Assembly: GCA_036925085.1 (NCBI GenBank)
Contig: JAUPFP010000099.1
Coordinates: 248,001-312,000, forward strand
Source of the DNA: Brachycybe producta
Lineage: Eukaryota; Arthropoda; Diplopoda; Playtdesmida; Andrognathidae
Length of the DNA stretch: 64,000 bases
Direction: 5' to 3'
In this document: positions 46,301-56,510 of the stretch, piece by piece
Layout: each line of letters starts with the position of its first letter
Numbering within the stretch: position 1 is the stretch's first letter
Position numbers and translations under genes: made by a program
Notes under the pieces: generated by a model
Database searches by the model: none
Seen by the model: the letters and a program-made list of their open reading frames with translations, nothing else
What the model was told of the DNA's origin: nothing

Positions 46301-47258
46301 TTGAAGTTGAAATTGAAGTTGAAGTTGAAGTTGAAGTTGAATTTGAAGTTGAATTTGAAGTTGAATTTGAAGTTAAAGTTGAAGTTGAATTTGAAGTTGA
46401 ATTTGAAGTTGAATTTGAAGTTGAATTTGAAGTTGAATTTGAAGTTGAAGTTAAAGTTGAAATTGTAGTTGAAGCTGAAGTTCAAGTTAAAGTTGCAGTT
46501 AAACTTGAAGTTAAAATTGAAGTTGAAGTTAAAGTTGTAGTTGCAGTTAAAATTGCAGTTGACATTTAAGTTGAAGTTGAAGTTGAAACTAAAGTTGAAG
46601 TTGAAGTTGAAGTTGAAGTTGAAGTTGAAGGTGAATTTGAAGTTGAAGTTGAAGTTCAAGTTAAAGTTCAATTTCAAGTTGAAGTTCAAGTTGAAGTTCA
46701 AGTTGAAGTTCAAGTTAAAGTTCAAGTTGAAGTTCAAGTTGAATTTCAAGTTGAAGTTCAAGTTGAAGTTCAAGTTGAAGTTCAAGTTGAAGTTCAAGTT
46801 GAAGTTCAAGTTGAAGTACAAGTTGAAGTTCAAGTTGAAGTTCAAGTTCAAGTTCAAGTTGAAGTTCAAGTTGAAGTTCAAGTTGAAGTTCAAGTTGAAG
46901 TTGAAGTTGAAGTTGAAGTTGAAGTTGAAATTGAAGTTGAAGTTGAAGTTGAAGTTGAATTTGAAGTTAAAGTTGACTTTGAAGTTGAAGTTGAAGTTAA
47001 TGTTGAAGTTGCAGTTAAAGTTGAAGTTGAAATTAAAGTTGAAGTTGAAGTTGAAGTTGAAGTTGAAGTTGAATTTGAAGTTGAATTTGAAGTTTAAAGT
47101 TGAAGTTGAATTTGAAGTTGAATTTGAAGTTTAAGTTAAAGTTGAAATTGTAGTTGAAGCTGAAGTTGAAGTTAAAGTTGCAGTTAAACTTGAAGTTAAA
47201 ATTGATGTTCAAGTTGAAGTTCAAGTTGAAGTTCAAGTTGAAGTTGAAGTTCAAGTTA
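43375..47258. repeat. 3,897-bp HOR, copy 3 (-12 and +1 bp)
   Basis: Junctions at 43720 and 44339 keep the 3,897 spacing. The third, at 45222, is 3,885 bp after its counterpart, a loss of one 12-mer. One extra T lies at 47095. Similarity to copy 2 stops at about 47,258, where AAAGTT-GAGTTT replaces GAAGGT-GAATTT. That is almost exactly one full unit. Confidence 0.92.
47093..47095. other. Register break +1 (extra T), private to HOR copy 3
   Basis: GAAGTT at 47089-47094 is followed by an extra T and then AAAGTT from 47096. HOR copy 2 has GAAGTT-AAAGTT with no extra base at the matching place. It is the only +1 break outside the junction elements. It may be a young mutation or a T-homopolymer consensus error. 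Confidence 0.93.
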
Positions 47259-49155
47259 AAGTTGAGTTTGAAGTTGAAGTTGAAGTTGAAGTTGATGTTG
47301 AAGTTGAATTCAGAGTTGAAGTTGAAGTCGAAGTTAAATTTCAAGTTGAAGCTGAAGTTCAGGTTGATGTTCAAGTTGAAGTTCAAGTTGAAGTTCAAGT
47401 TGAAGTTCAAGTTGAAGTTCAAGTTGAAGTTCAAGTTGAAGTACAAGTTGAAGTTCAAGTTGAAGTTCAAGTCGAAGTTCAAGTTGAAGTTCAAGTTGAA
47501 GTTCAAGTTGAAGTTCAAGTTGAAGTTCAAGTTGAAGTTCAAGTTGAAGTTCAAGTTGAAGTTCAAGTTGAAGTTCAAGTTGAAGTTCAAGTTGAAGTTC
47601 AAGTTCAAGTTCAAGTTGAAGTTCAAGTTGAAGTTCAAGTTGAAGTACAAGTTGAAGTTCAAGTTGAAGTTCAAGTTGAAGTTCAAGTTGAAGTTCAAGT
47701 TGAAGTTCAAGTTGAAGTTCAAGTTGAAGTCGAAGTTAAATTTGAAGTTGAGGTTGAAGTTGAAGTTGAAGTTGAAGTTGAAGTTGAAATTGAAGTTGAA
47801 GTTGAAGTTGCAGTTAAAGTTGAAGTTGAATTTGCAGTTTAATTTGAAATTAAAGTTGAAGCTGAAGTTGAAACTAAAGTTGAAGTTGAAGTTGAAGTTG
47901 AAGTTGAAGTTGAAGTTGAAGTTGAAGGTGAATTTGAAGTTGAAGTTGAAGTTCAAGTTAAAGTTCAATTTCAAGTTGAAGTTCAAGTTGAAGTTCAAGT
48001 TGAAGTTCAAGTTAAAGTTCAAGTTGAAGTTCAAGTTGAATTTCAAGTTGAAGTTCAAGTTGAAGTTCAAGTTGAAGTTCAAGTTGAAGTTCAAGTTGAA
48101 GTACAAGTTGAAGTTCAAGTTGAAGTTCAAGTTCAAGTTCAAGTTGAAGTTCAAGTTGAAGTTCAAGTTGAAGTTCAAGTTGAAGTTGAAGTTGAAGTTG
48201 AAGTTGAAGTTGAAATTGAAGTTGAAGTTGAAGTTGAAGTTGAATTTGAAGTTAAAGTTGACTTTGAAGTTGAAGTTGAAGTTAATGTTGAAGTTGCAGT
48301 TAAAGTTGAAGTTGAAATTAAAGTTGAAGTTGAAGTTGAAGTTGAAGTTGAAGTTGAATTTGAAGTTGAATTTGAAGTTAAAGTTGAAGTTGAATTTGAA
48401 GTTGAATTTGAAGTTTAAGTTAAAGTTGAAATTGTAGTTGAAGCTGAAGTTGAAGTTAAAGTTGCAGTTAAACTTGAAGTTAAAATTGATGTTCAAGTTG
48501 AAGTTCAAGTTGAAGTTCAAGTTGAAGTTGAAGTTCAAGTTAAAGTTGAGTTTGAAGTTGAAGTTGAAGTTGAAGTTAATGTTGAAGTTGAATTCAGAGT
48601 TGAAGTTGAAGTCGAAGTTAAATTTCAAGTTGAAGCTGAAGTTCAAGTTGATGTTCAAGTTGAAGTTCAAGTTGAAGTTCAAGTTGAAGTTCAAGTTGAA
48701 GTTCAAGTTGAAGTTCAAGTTGAAGTACAAGTTGAAGTTCAAGTTGAAGTTCAAGTCGAAGTTCAAGTTGAAGTTCAAGTTGAAGTTCAAGTTGAAGTTC
48801 AAGTTGAAGTTCAAGTTGAAGTTCAAGTTGAAGTTCAAGTTGAAGTTCAAGTTGAAGTTCAAGTTGAAGTTCAAGTTGAAGTTCAAGTTGAAGTTCAAGT
48901 TGAAGTTCAAGTTGAAGTTCAAGTTGAAGTTCAAGTTGAAGTTCAAGTTGAAGTACAAGTTGAAGTTCAAGTTGAAGTTCAAGTTGAAGTTCAAGTTGAA
49001 GTTCAAGTTGAAGTTCAAGTTGAAGTCGAAGTTAAATTTGAAGTTGAGGTTGAAGTTGAAGTTGAAGTTGAAGTTGAAGTTGAAATTGAAGTTGAAGTTG
49101 AAGTTGCAGTTAAAGTTGAAGTTGAATTTGCAGTTTAATTTGAAATTAAAGTTGA
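47154..49155. repeat. 1,284-bp tandem duplication, about 1.56 copies
   Basis: Copies start at 47154 and 48438. The rare CAAGTC-GAAGTT step recurs at 47468 and 48752 and the EcoRI site at 47306 and 48590, both 1,284 bp apart. The first copy has a private CAGGTT at about 47,360; the second has AATGTT where the first has GATGTT, just before the EcoRI site. The second copy ends near 49,155 by switching to a GATAAT module. No junction element lies between 45222 and 53486. Confidence 0.92.
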
Positions 49156-49169
49156 AGCTGAAGTTGAAG

Positions 49170-52100
49170 TTAAAGTTGAAGTTGAATTTGAAGTTGAAGT
49201 TAAAGTTGAATTTGATAATGAAGTTCAAGTTGAAGTTCAAGTTGAAGTTCAAGTTGAAGTACAAGTTGAAGTTCAAATTGAAGTTCAAGTTGAAGTACAA
49301 GTTGAAGTTCAAGTTGAAGTTCAAGTTTAAGTTGAAGTTCAAGTTAAAGTTCAAGTTGAAGTTCAAGTTGAAGTTCAAGTTGAAGTTCAAGTTGAAGTTC
49401 AAGTTGAAGTTCAAGTTGAAGTTCAAGTTGAAGTTCAAGTTGAAGTTCAAGTTGAAGTTCAAGTTGAAGTTCAAGTTGAAGTTCAAGTTGAAGTTCAAGT
49501 TGAAGTTCAAGTTGAAGTTCAAGTTGAAGTTCAAGTTGAAGTTCAAGTTGAAGTTCAAGTTGAAGTTCAAGTTGAAGTTCAAGTTGTAGTTCAAGTTGAA
49601 GTTCAAGTTGAAGTTCAAGTTGAAGTTCAAGTTGAAGTTCAAGTTGAAGTTCATGTTGAAGTTCAAGTTGAAGTTCAAGTTGACGTTCAAGTTGACGTTC
49701 AAGTTGAAGTTCAAGTTGAAGTTCAAGTTGAAGTTCAAGTTGAAGTTCAAGTTGAAGTTCAAGTTGAAGTTCAAATTGAAGTTCAAGTTGAAGTTCAAGT
49801 TGAAGTTCAAGTTGAAGTTCAAGTTGAAGTTCAAGTTGAAGTTCAAGTTGAAGTTCAAGTTGAAGTTCAAGTTGAAGTTCAAGTTGAAGTTCAAGTTGAA
49901 GTTCAATTTGAAGTTCAAGTTGAAGTTCAAGTTGAAGTTCAAGTTGAAGTTCAAGTTAAAGTTCAAGTTGAAGTACAAGTTGAAGTTAAAGTTGAAATTG
50001 AAGTTGAAGCAGAAGTTGAAGTTAAAGTTGCAGTTAAACTTGAAGTTAAAATTGAAGTTGAAGTTAAAGTTGAAGTTGCAGTTGAAATTGCAGTTGACAT
50101 TTAAGTTTAAGTTGAAGTTGAAACTAAAGTTGAAGTTGAATGTGAATTTGAAGTTGAAGTTGAAGTTAAAGTTGAAGTTGAAGTTGAAGTTGAAGTTGAG
50201 GTTGAAGTTGAAGTTAAAGTTAAAGTTGAGTTTGAAGTTGAAGTTGAAGTTGAAGTTGAAGTTGAATTTGAAGTTGAAGTTGAAGTTGAAGTTGAATTTG
50301 AAGTTGCATTTGAAGTTGAATTTGAAGTTGAAGTTAAAGTTGAAATTGAAGTTGAAGCTGAAGTTGAAGTTAAAGTTGCAGTTAAACTTGAAGTTAAAAT
50401 TGAAGTTGAAGTTAAAGTTGAAGTTGCAGTTGAAATTGCAGTTGACATTTAAGTTTAAGTTGAAGTTGAAACTAAAGTTGAAGTTGAAGTTCAAGTTCAA
50501 GTTCAAGTTGAAGCTGAAGTTCAAGTTGAAGTTCAAGTTGAAGTTCAAGTTGAAGTTCAAGTTGAAGTTCAAGTTGAAGTTCAAGTTGAAGTACAAGTTG
50601 AAGTACAAGTTGAAGTTCAAGTTGAAGTTCAAGTTGAAGTTCAAGTTGAATTTCAAGTTGAAGTTCAAGTTGAAGTTCAAGTTGAAGTTCAAGTTGAAGT
50701 TCAAATTGAAGTTCAAGTTGAAGTCGAAGTTAAATTTCAAGTTGAGGTTGAAGTTGAAGTTGAAGTTGAAGTTGAAGTTGAAGTTGAAGTTGAATTTGAA
50801 GTTGAAGTTCAAGTTGAAGTTCAAGTTGAAGTTCAAGTTGAAGTTCAAGTTGAAGTTCAAGTTGAAGTTCAAGTTGAAGTTCAAGTTGAAGTACAAGTTG
50901 AAGTTCAAGTTGAAGTTCAAGTTGAAGTTCAAGTTGAAGTTCAAGTTGAAGTTCAAGTTGAAGTTCAAGTTGAAGTTCAAGTTGAAGTTCAAGTTGAAGT
51001 TCAAGTTGAAGTTCAAGTTGAAGTCGAAGTTAAATTTCAAGTTGAGGTTGAAGTTGAAGTCGAAGTTAAATTTCAAGTTGAGGTTGAAGTTGAAGTTGAA
51101 GTTGAAGTTCAAATTGAAGTTCAAGTTGAAGTTCAAGTTGAAGTTCAAGTTGAAGTTCAAGTTGAAGTTCAAGTTGAAGTACAAGTTGAAGTTCAAGTTG
51201 AAGTTCAAGTTGAAGTTCAAGTTGAAGTTCAAGTTGAAGTTCAAGTTGAAGTTCAAGTTGAAGTTCAAGTTGAAGTTCAAGTTGAAGTTCAAGTTGAAGT
51301 TCAAGTTGAAGTTCAAGTTGAAGTCGAAGTTAAATTTCAAGTTGAGTTTGAAGTTGAAGTTGAAGTTGAAGTTGAAGTTGAAGTTGAAGTTGAAGTTGAA
51401 GTTGAAATTGAAGTTGAAGTTGAAGTTGAAGTTGAATTTGAAGTTAAAGTTGACTTTGAAGTTGAAGTTGAAGTTGAAGTTAATGTTGAAGTTGCAGTTA
51501 AAGTTGAAGTTGAAATTAAAGTCGAAGTTGAAGTTGAAGTTGAAGTTGAAGTTGAAGTTGAAGTTGAAGTTGAATTTGAAGTTGAATTTGAAGTTAAAGT
51601 TGAAGTTGAATTTGAAGTTGAATTTGAAGTTGAATTTGAAGTTGAATTTGAAGTTGAAGTTAAAGTTGAAGTTGAAGTTGAAGTTGAAGTTGAAGTTCAA
51701 GTTGAAGTTCAAGTTGAAGTTCAAGTTGAAGTACAAGTTGAAGTTCAAGTTGAAGTTCAAGTTGAAGTTCAAGTTGAAGTTCAAGTTGAAGTTCAAGTTG
51801 AAGTTCAAGTTGAAGTTCAAGTTGAAGTTCAAGTTGAAGTTCAAGTTGAAGTTCAAGTTGAAGTTCAAGTTGAAGTTCAAGTTGAAGTTCAAGTTGAAGT
51901 TCAAGTTGAAGTTCAAGTTGAAGTTCAAGTTGAAGTTCAAGTTGAAGTTGCAGTTAAAGTTGAAGTTGAATTTGCAGTTTAATTTGAAATTAAAGTTGAA
52001 GCTGAAGTTGAAGTTAAAGTTGAAGTTGAATTTGAAGTTAAAGTTGAAGTTGAATTTGAAGTTGAATTTGAAGTTGAATTTGAAGTTGAAGTTAAAGTTG

Positions 52101-52480
52101 AATTTGATAATGAAGTTGAAGTTGAAGTTGCAGTTGAAATTTAAGTTGAAGTTGAAGTTGAAACTAAAGTTGAAGTTGAAGTTGAAGTTGAAGTTGAAGG
52201 TGAATTTGAAGTTGAAGTTGAAGTTAAAGTTGAAGTTAAAGTTGAAGTTGAAGTTGAAGTTGAAGTTAAAGTTAAAGTTGAAGTTCAAGTTGAAGTACAA
52301 GTTGAAGTTCAAGTTGAAGTTCAAGTTGAAGTTCAAGTTGAAGTTCAAGTTGAAGTTCAAGTTGAAGTTCAAGTTGAAGTACAAGTTGAAGTTCAAGTTG
52401 AAGTTCAAGTTGAATTTCAAGTTGAAGTTCAAGTTGAAGTTCAAGTTGAAGTTCAAGTTGAAGTTCAAGTTGAAGTTCAA
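49170..52480. repeat. Partial copy C of block A 5' part
   Basis: The order matches 20.66-23.9 kb: GATAAT (49214), long 12-mer tract with a GTAGTT word near 49,584, GACGTT pair (49682, 49694), paired GACATTTAA 348 bp apart (50096, 50444), ~300-bp sub-repeats, GAATTT-rich block, second GATAAT (52106). Here the second GACGTT keeps its CpG, whereas A and B have GACATT. The junction that opens A and B is missing. Confidence 0.88.
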
Positions 52481-55400
52481 GTTGAACTTCAAGTTGAAGT
52501 TCAAGTTGAAGTTCAAGTTGAAGTTCAAGTTGAAGTTCAAGTTGAAGTTCAAGTTGAAGTTCAAGTTGAAGTTCAAGTTGAAGTTCAAGTTGAAGTTCAA
52601 GTTGAAGTTCAAGTTCAAGTTCAAGTTGATGTTGAAGTTGAATTCAGAGTTGAAGTTGAAGTCGAAGTTAAATTTCAAGTTGAAGCTGAAGTTCAAGTTG
52701 ATGTTCAAGTTCAAGTTCAAGTTGAAGTTCAAGTTGAAGTTCAAGTTGAAGTTCAAGTTCAAGTTGAAGTTCAAGTTGAAGTTCAAGTTGAAGTTCAAGT
52801 TGAAGTTCAAGTTGAAGTTCAAGTTGAAGTTCAAGTTGAAGTACAAGTTGAAGTTCAAGTTGAAGTTCAAGTTGAAGTTCAAGTTGAAGTCGAAGTTAAA
52901 TTTCAAGTTGAGGTTGAAGTTGAAGTTGAAGTTGAAGTTGAAGTTGAAGATGAAATTGAAGTTGAAGTTGAAGTTGAAGTTGAATTTGAAGTTAAAGTTG
53001 ACTTTGAAGTTGAAGTTGAAGTTGAAGTTAATGTTGAAATTGCAGTTAAAGTTGAAGTTGAGTTTGAAGTTGAAGTTGAAGTTGAAGTTGATGTTGAAGT
53101 TGAATTCAGAGTTGAAGTTGAAGTCGAAGTTAAATTTCAAGTTGAGGTTGAAGTTGAAGTTGAAGTTGAAGTTGAAGTTAAAGTTGACTTTGAAGTTGAA
53201 GTTGAAGTTGAAGTTAATGTTGAAGTTGCAGTTAAAGTTGAAGTTGAGTTTGAAGTTGAAGTTGAAGTTGAAGTTGAAGTTGATGTTGAAGTTGAATTCA
53301 GAGTTGAAGTTGAAGTCGAAGTTAAATTTCAAGTTGAAGCTGAAGTTCAAGTTGATGTTCAAGTTGAAGTTCAAGTTGAAGTTCAAGTTGAAGTTCAAGT
53401 TGAAGTTCAAGTTGAAGTTCAAGTTGAAGTCGAAGTTAAATTTCAAGTTGAATCTGAAGTTGAAGTTAAAGTTGAAGTTGAAGTTGAAGTCAGAGTTGAA
53501 CTTTGAAGTTGATGTTAAATTTTAAGTTGAAGTTCAAGTTGAAGTTGAAGTTGAAGTTCAAGTTGAAGTTCAAGTTGAAGTCGAAGTTAAATTTCAAGTT
53601 GAATCTGAAGTTGAAGTTGAAATTGAAGTTGAAGTTGAAGTTGAAGTTGAAGTTGAAGTTAAAGTTGAGTTTGAAGTTGAAGTTAAAGTTGAAGTTGATG
53701 TTGAAGTTGAATTCAGAGTTGAAGTTGAAGTCGAAGTTAAATTTTAAGTTGAAGCTGAAGTTCAAGTTGATGTTCAAGTTGAAGTTCAAGTTGAAGTTCA
53801 AGTTGAAGTTCAAGTTGAAGTTCAAGTTGAAGTTCAAGTTGAAGTTCAAGTTGAAGTTCAAGTTGAAGTTCAAGTTGAAGTTCAAGTTGAAGTTCAAGTT
53901 GAAGTACAAGTTGAAGTTCAAGTTGAAGTTCAAGTTGAAGTTCAAGTTGAAGTTCAAGTTGAAGTTCAAGTTGAAGTTCAAGTTGAAGTTCAAGTTGAAG
54001 TTCAAGTTGAAGTTCAAGTTGAAGTTCAAGTTGAAGTCGAAGTTAAATTTCAAGTTGAGGTTGAAGTTGAAGTCGAAGTTAAATTTCAAGTTGAGGTTGA
54101 AGTTGAAGTTGAAGTTGAAGTTCAAATTGAAGTTCAAGTTGAAGTTCAAGTTGAAGTTCAAGTTGAAGTTCAAGTTGAAGTTCAAGTTGAAGTACAAGTT
54201 GAAGTTCAAGTTGAAGTTCAAGTTGAAGTTCAAGTTGAAGTTCAAGTTGAAGTTCAAGTTGAAGTTCAAGTTGAAGTTCAAGTTGAAGTTCAAGTTGAAG
54301 TTCAAGTTGAAGTTCAAGTTGAAGTTCAAGTTGAAGTCGAAGTTAAATTTCAAGTTGAGTTTGAAGTTGAAGTTGAAGTTGAAGTTGAAGTTGAAGTTGA
54401 AGTTGAAGTTGAAGTTGAAATTGAAGTTGAAGTTGAAGTTGAAGTTGAATTTGAAGTTAAAGTTGACTTTGAAGTTGAAGTTGAAGTTGAAGTTAATGTT
54501 GAAGTTGCAGTTAAAGTTGAAGTAGAAATTAAAGTCGAAGTTGAAGTTGAAGTTGAAGTTGAAGTTGAAGTTGAAGTTGAAGTTGAATTTGAAGTTGAAT
54601 TTGAAGTTAAAGTTGAAGTTGAATTTGAAGTTGAATTTGAAGTTGAATTTGAAGTTGAATTTGAAGTTGAAGTTAAAGTTGAAGTTGAAGTTGAAGTTGA
54701 AGTTGAAGTTCAAGTTGAAGTTCAAGTTGAAGTTCAAGTTGAAGTACAAGTTGAAGTTCAAGTTGAAGTTCAAGTTGAAGTTCAAGTTGAAGTTCAAGTT
54801 GAAGTTCAAGTTGAAGTTCAAGTTGAAGTTCAAGTTGAAGTTCAAGTTGAAGTTCAAGTTGAAGTTCAAGTTGAAGTTCAAGTTGAAGTTCAAGTTGAAG
54901 TTCAAGTTGAAGTTCAAGTTGAAGTTCAAGTTGAAGTTCAAGTTGAAGTTCAAGTTGAAGTTCAAGTTGAAGTTGCAGTTAAAGTTGAAGTTGAATTTGC
55001 AGTTTAATTTGAAATTAAAGTTGAAGCTGAAGTTGAAGTTAAAGTTGAAGTTGAATTTGAAGTTAAAGTTGAAGTTGAATTTGAAGTTGAATTTGAAGTT
55101 GAATTTGAAGTTGAAGTTAAAGTTGAATTTGATAATGAAGTTGAAGTTGAAGTTGCAGTTGAAATTTAAGTTGAAGTTGAAGTTGAAACTAAAGTTGAAG
55201 TTGAAGTTGAAGTTGAAGTTGAAGGTGAATTTGAAGTTGAAGTTGAAGTTAAAGTTGAAGTTAAAGTTGAAGTTGAAGTTGAAGTTGAAGTTAAAGTTAA
55301 AGTTGAAGTTCAAGTTGAAGTACAAGTTGAAGTTCAAGTTGAAGTTCAAGTTGAAGTTCAAGTTGAAGTTCAAGTTGAAGTTCAAGTTGAAGTTCAAGTT

Positions 55401-56510
55401 GAAGTACAAGTTGAAGTTCAAGTTGAAGTTCAAGTTGAATTTCAAGTTGAAGTTCAAGTTGAAGTTCAAGTTGAAGTTCAAGTTGAAGTTCAAGTTGAAG
55501 TTCAAGTTGAACTTCAAGTTGAAGTTCAAGTTGAAGTTCAAGTTGAAGTTCAAGTTGAAGTTCAAGTTGAAGTTCAAGTTGAAGTTCAAGTTGAAGTTCA
55601 AGTTGAAGTTCAAGTTGAAGTTCAAGTTGAAGTTCAAGTTCAAGTTCAAGTTGATGTTGAAGTTGAATTCAGAGTTGAAGTTGAAGTCGAAGTTAAATTT
55701 CAAGTTGAAGCTGAAGTTCAAGTTGATGTTCAAGTTCAAGTTCAAGTTGAAGTTCAAGTTGAAGTTCAAGTTGAAGTTCAAGTTCAAGTTGAAGTTCAAG
55801 TTGAAGTTCAAGTTGAAGTTCAAGTTGAAGTTCAAGTTGAAGTTCAAGTTGAAGTTCAAGTTGAAGTACAAGTTGAAGTTCAAGTTGAAGTTCAAGTTGA
55901 AGTTCAAGTTGAAGTCGAAGTTAAATTTCAAGTTGAGGTTGAAGTTGAAGTTGAAGTTGAAGTTGAAGTTGAAGATGAAATTGAAGTTGAAGTTGAAGTT
56001 GAAGTTGAATTTGAAGTTAAAGTTGACTTTGAAGTTGAAGTTGAAGTTGAAGTTAATGTTGAAATTGCAGTTAAAGTTGAAGTTGAGTTTGAAGTTGAAG
56101 TTGAAGTTGAAGTTGATGTTGAAGTTGAATTCAGAGTTGAAGTTGAAGTCGAAGTTAAATTTCAAGTTGAGGTTGAAGTTGAAGTTGAAGTTGAAGTTGA
56201 AGTTAAAGTTGACTTTGAAGTTGAAGTTGAAGTTGAAGTTAATGTTGAAGTTGCAGTTAAAGTTGAAGTTGAGTTTGAAGTTGAAGTTGAAGTTGAAGTT
56301 GAAGTTGATGTTGAAGTTGAATTCAGAGTTGAAGTTGAAGTCGAAGTTAAATTTCAAGTTGAAGCTGAAGTTCAAGTTGATGTTCAAGTTGAAGTTCAAG
56401 TTGAAGTTCAAGTTGAAGTTCAAGTTGAAGTTCAAGTTGAAGTTCAAGTTGAAGTCGAAGTTAAATTTCAAGTTGAATCTGAAGTTGAAGTTAAAGTTGA
56501 AGTTGAAGTT
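50888..56510. repeat. ~3.02-kb tandem duplication, two copies
   Basis: A GAAGTA word at 50888 recurs at 53901, and a GAAGTC landmark at 51021 recurs at 54034 (both +3,013). EcoRI sites at 52640, 53102 and 53294 recur at 55665, 56127 and 56319 (all +3,025), as does the type 4 junction (53486, 56511). The 12-bp difference is a gained 12-mer. Copy 2 has a private GAAGTA in place of GAAGTT near 54,520. Confidence 0.92.
53486..53523. repeat. Junction element J, type 4 (representative)
   Basis: Like type 3, but GTCGAT has become GTTGAT, a C-to-T change at the CpG. The three copies start at 53486, 56511 and 58270, all within one 4.8-kb interval, so they descend from one mutated type 3 copy through the local duplications. 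Confidence 0.95.
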
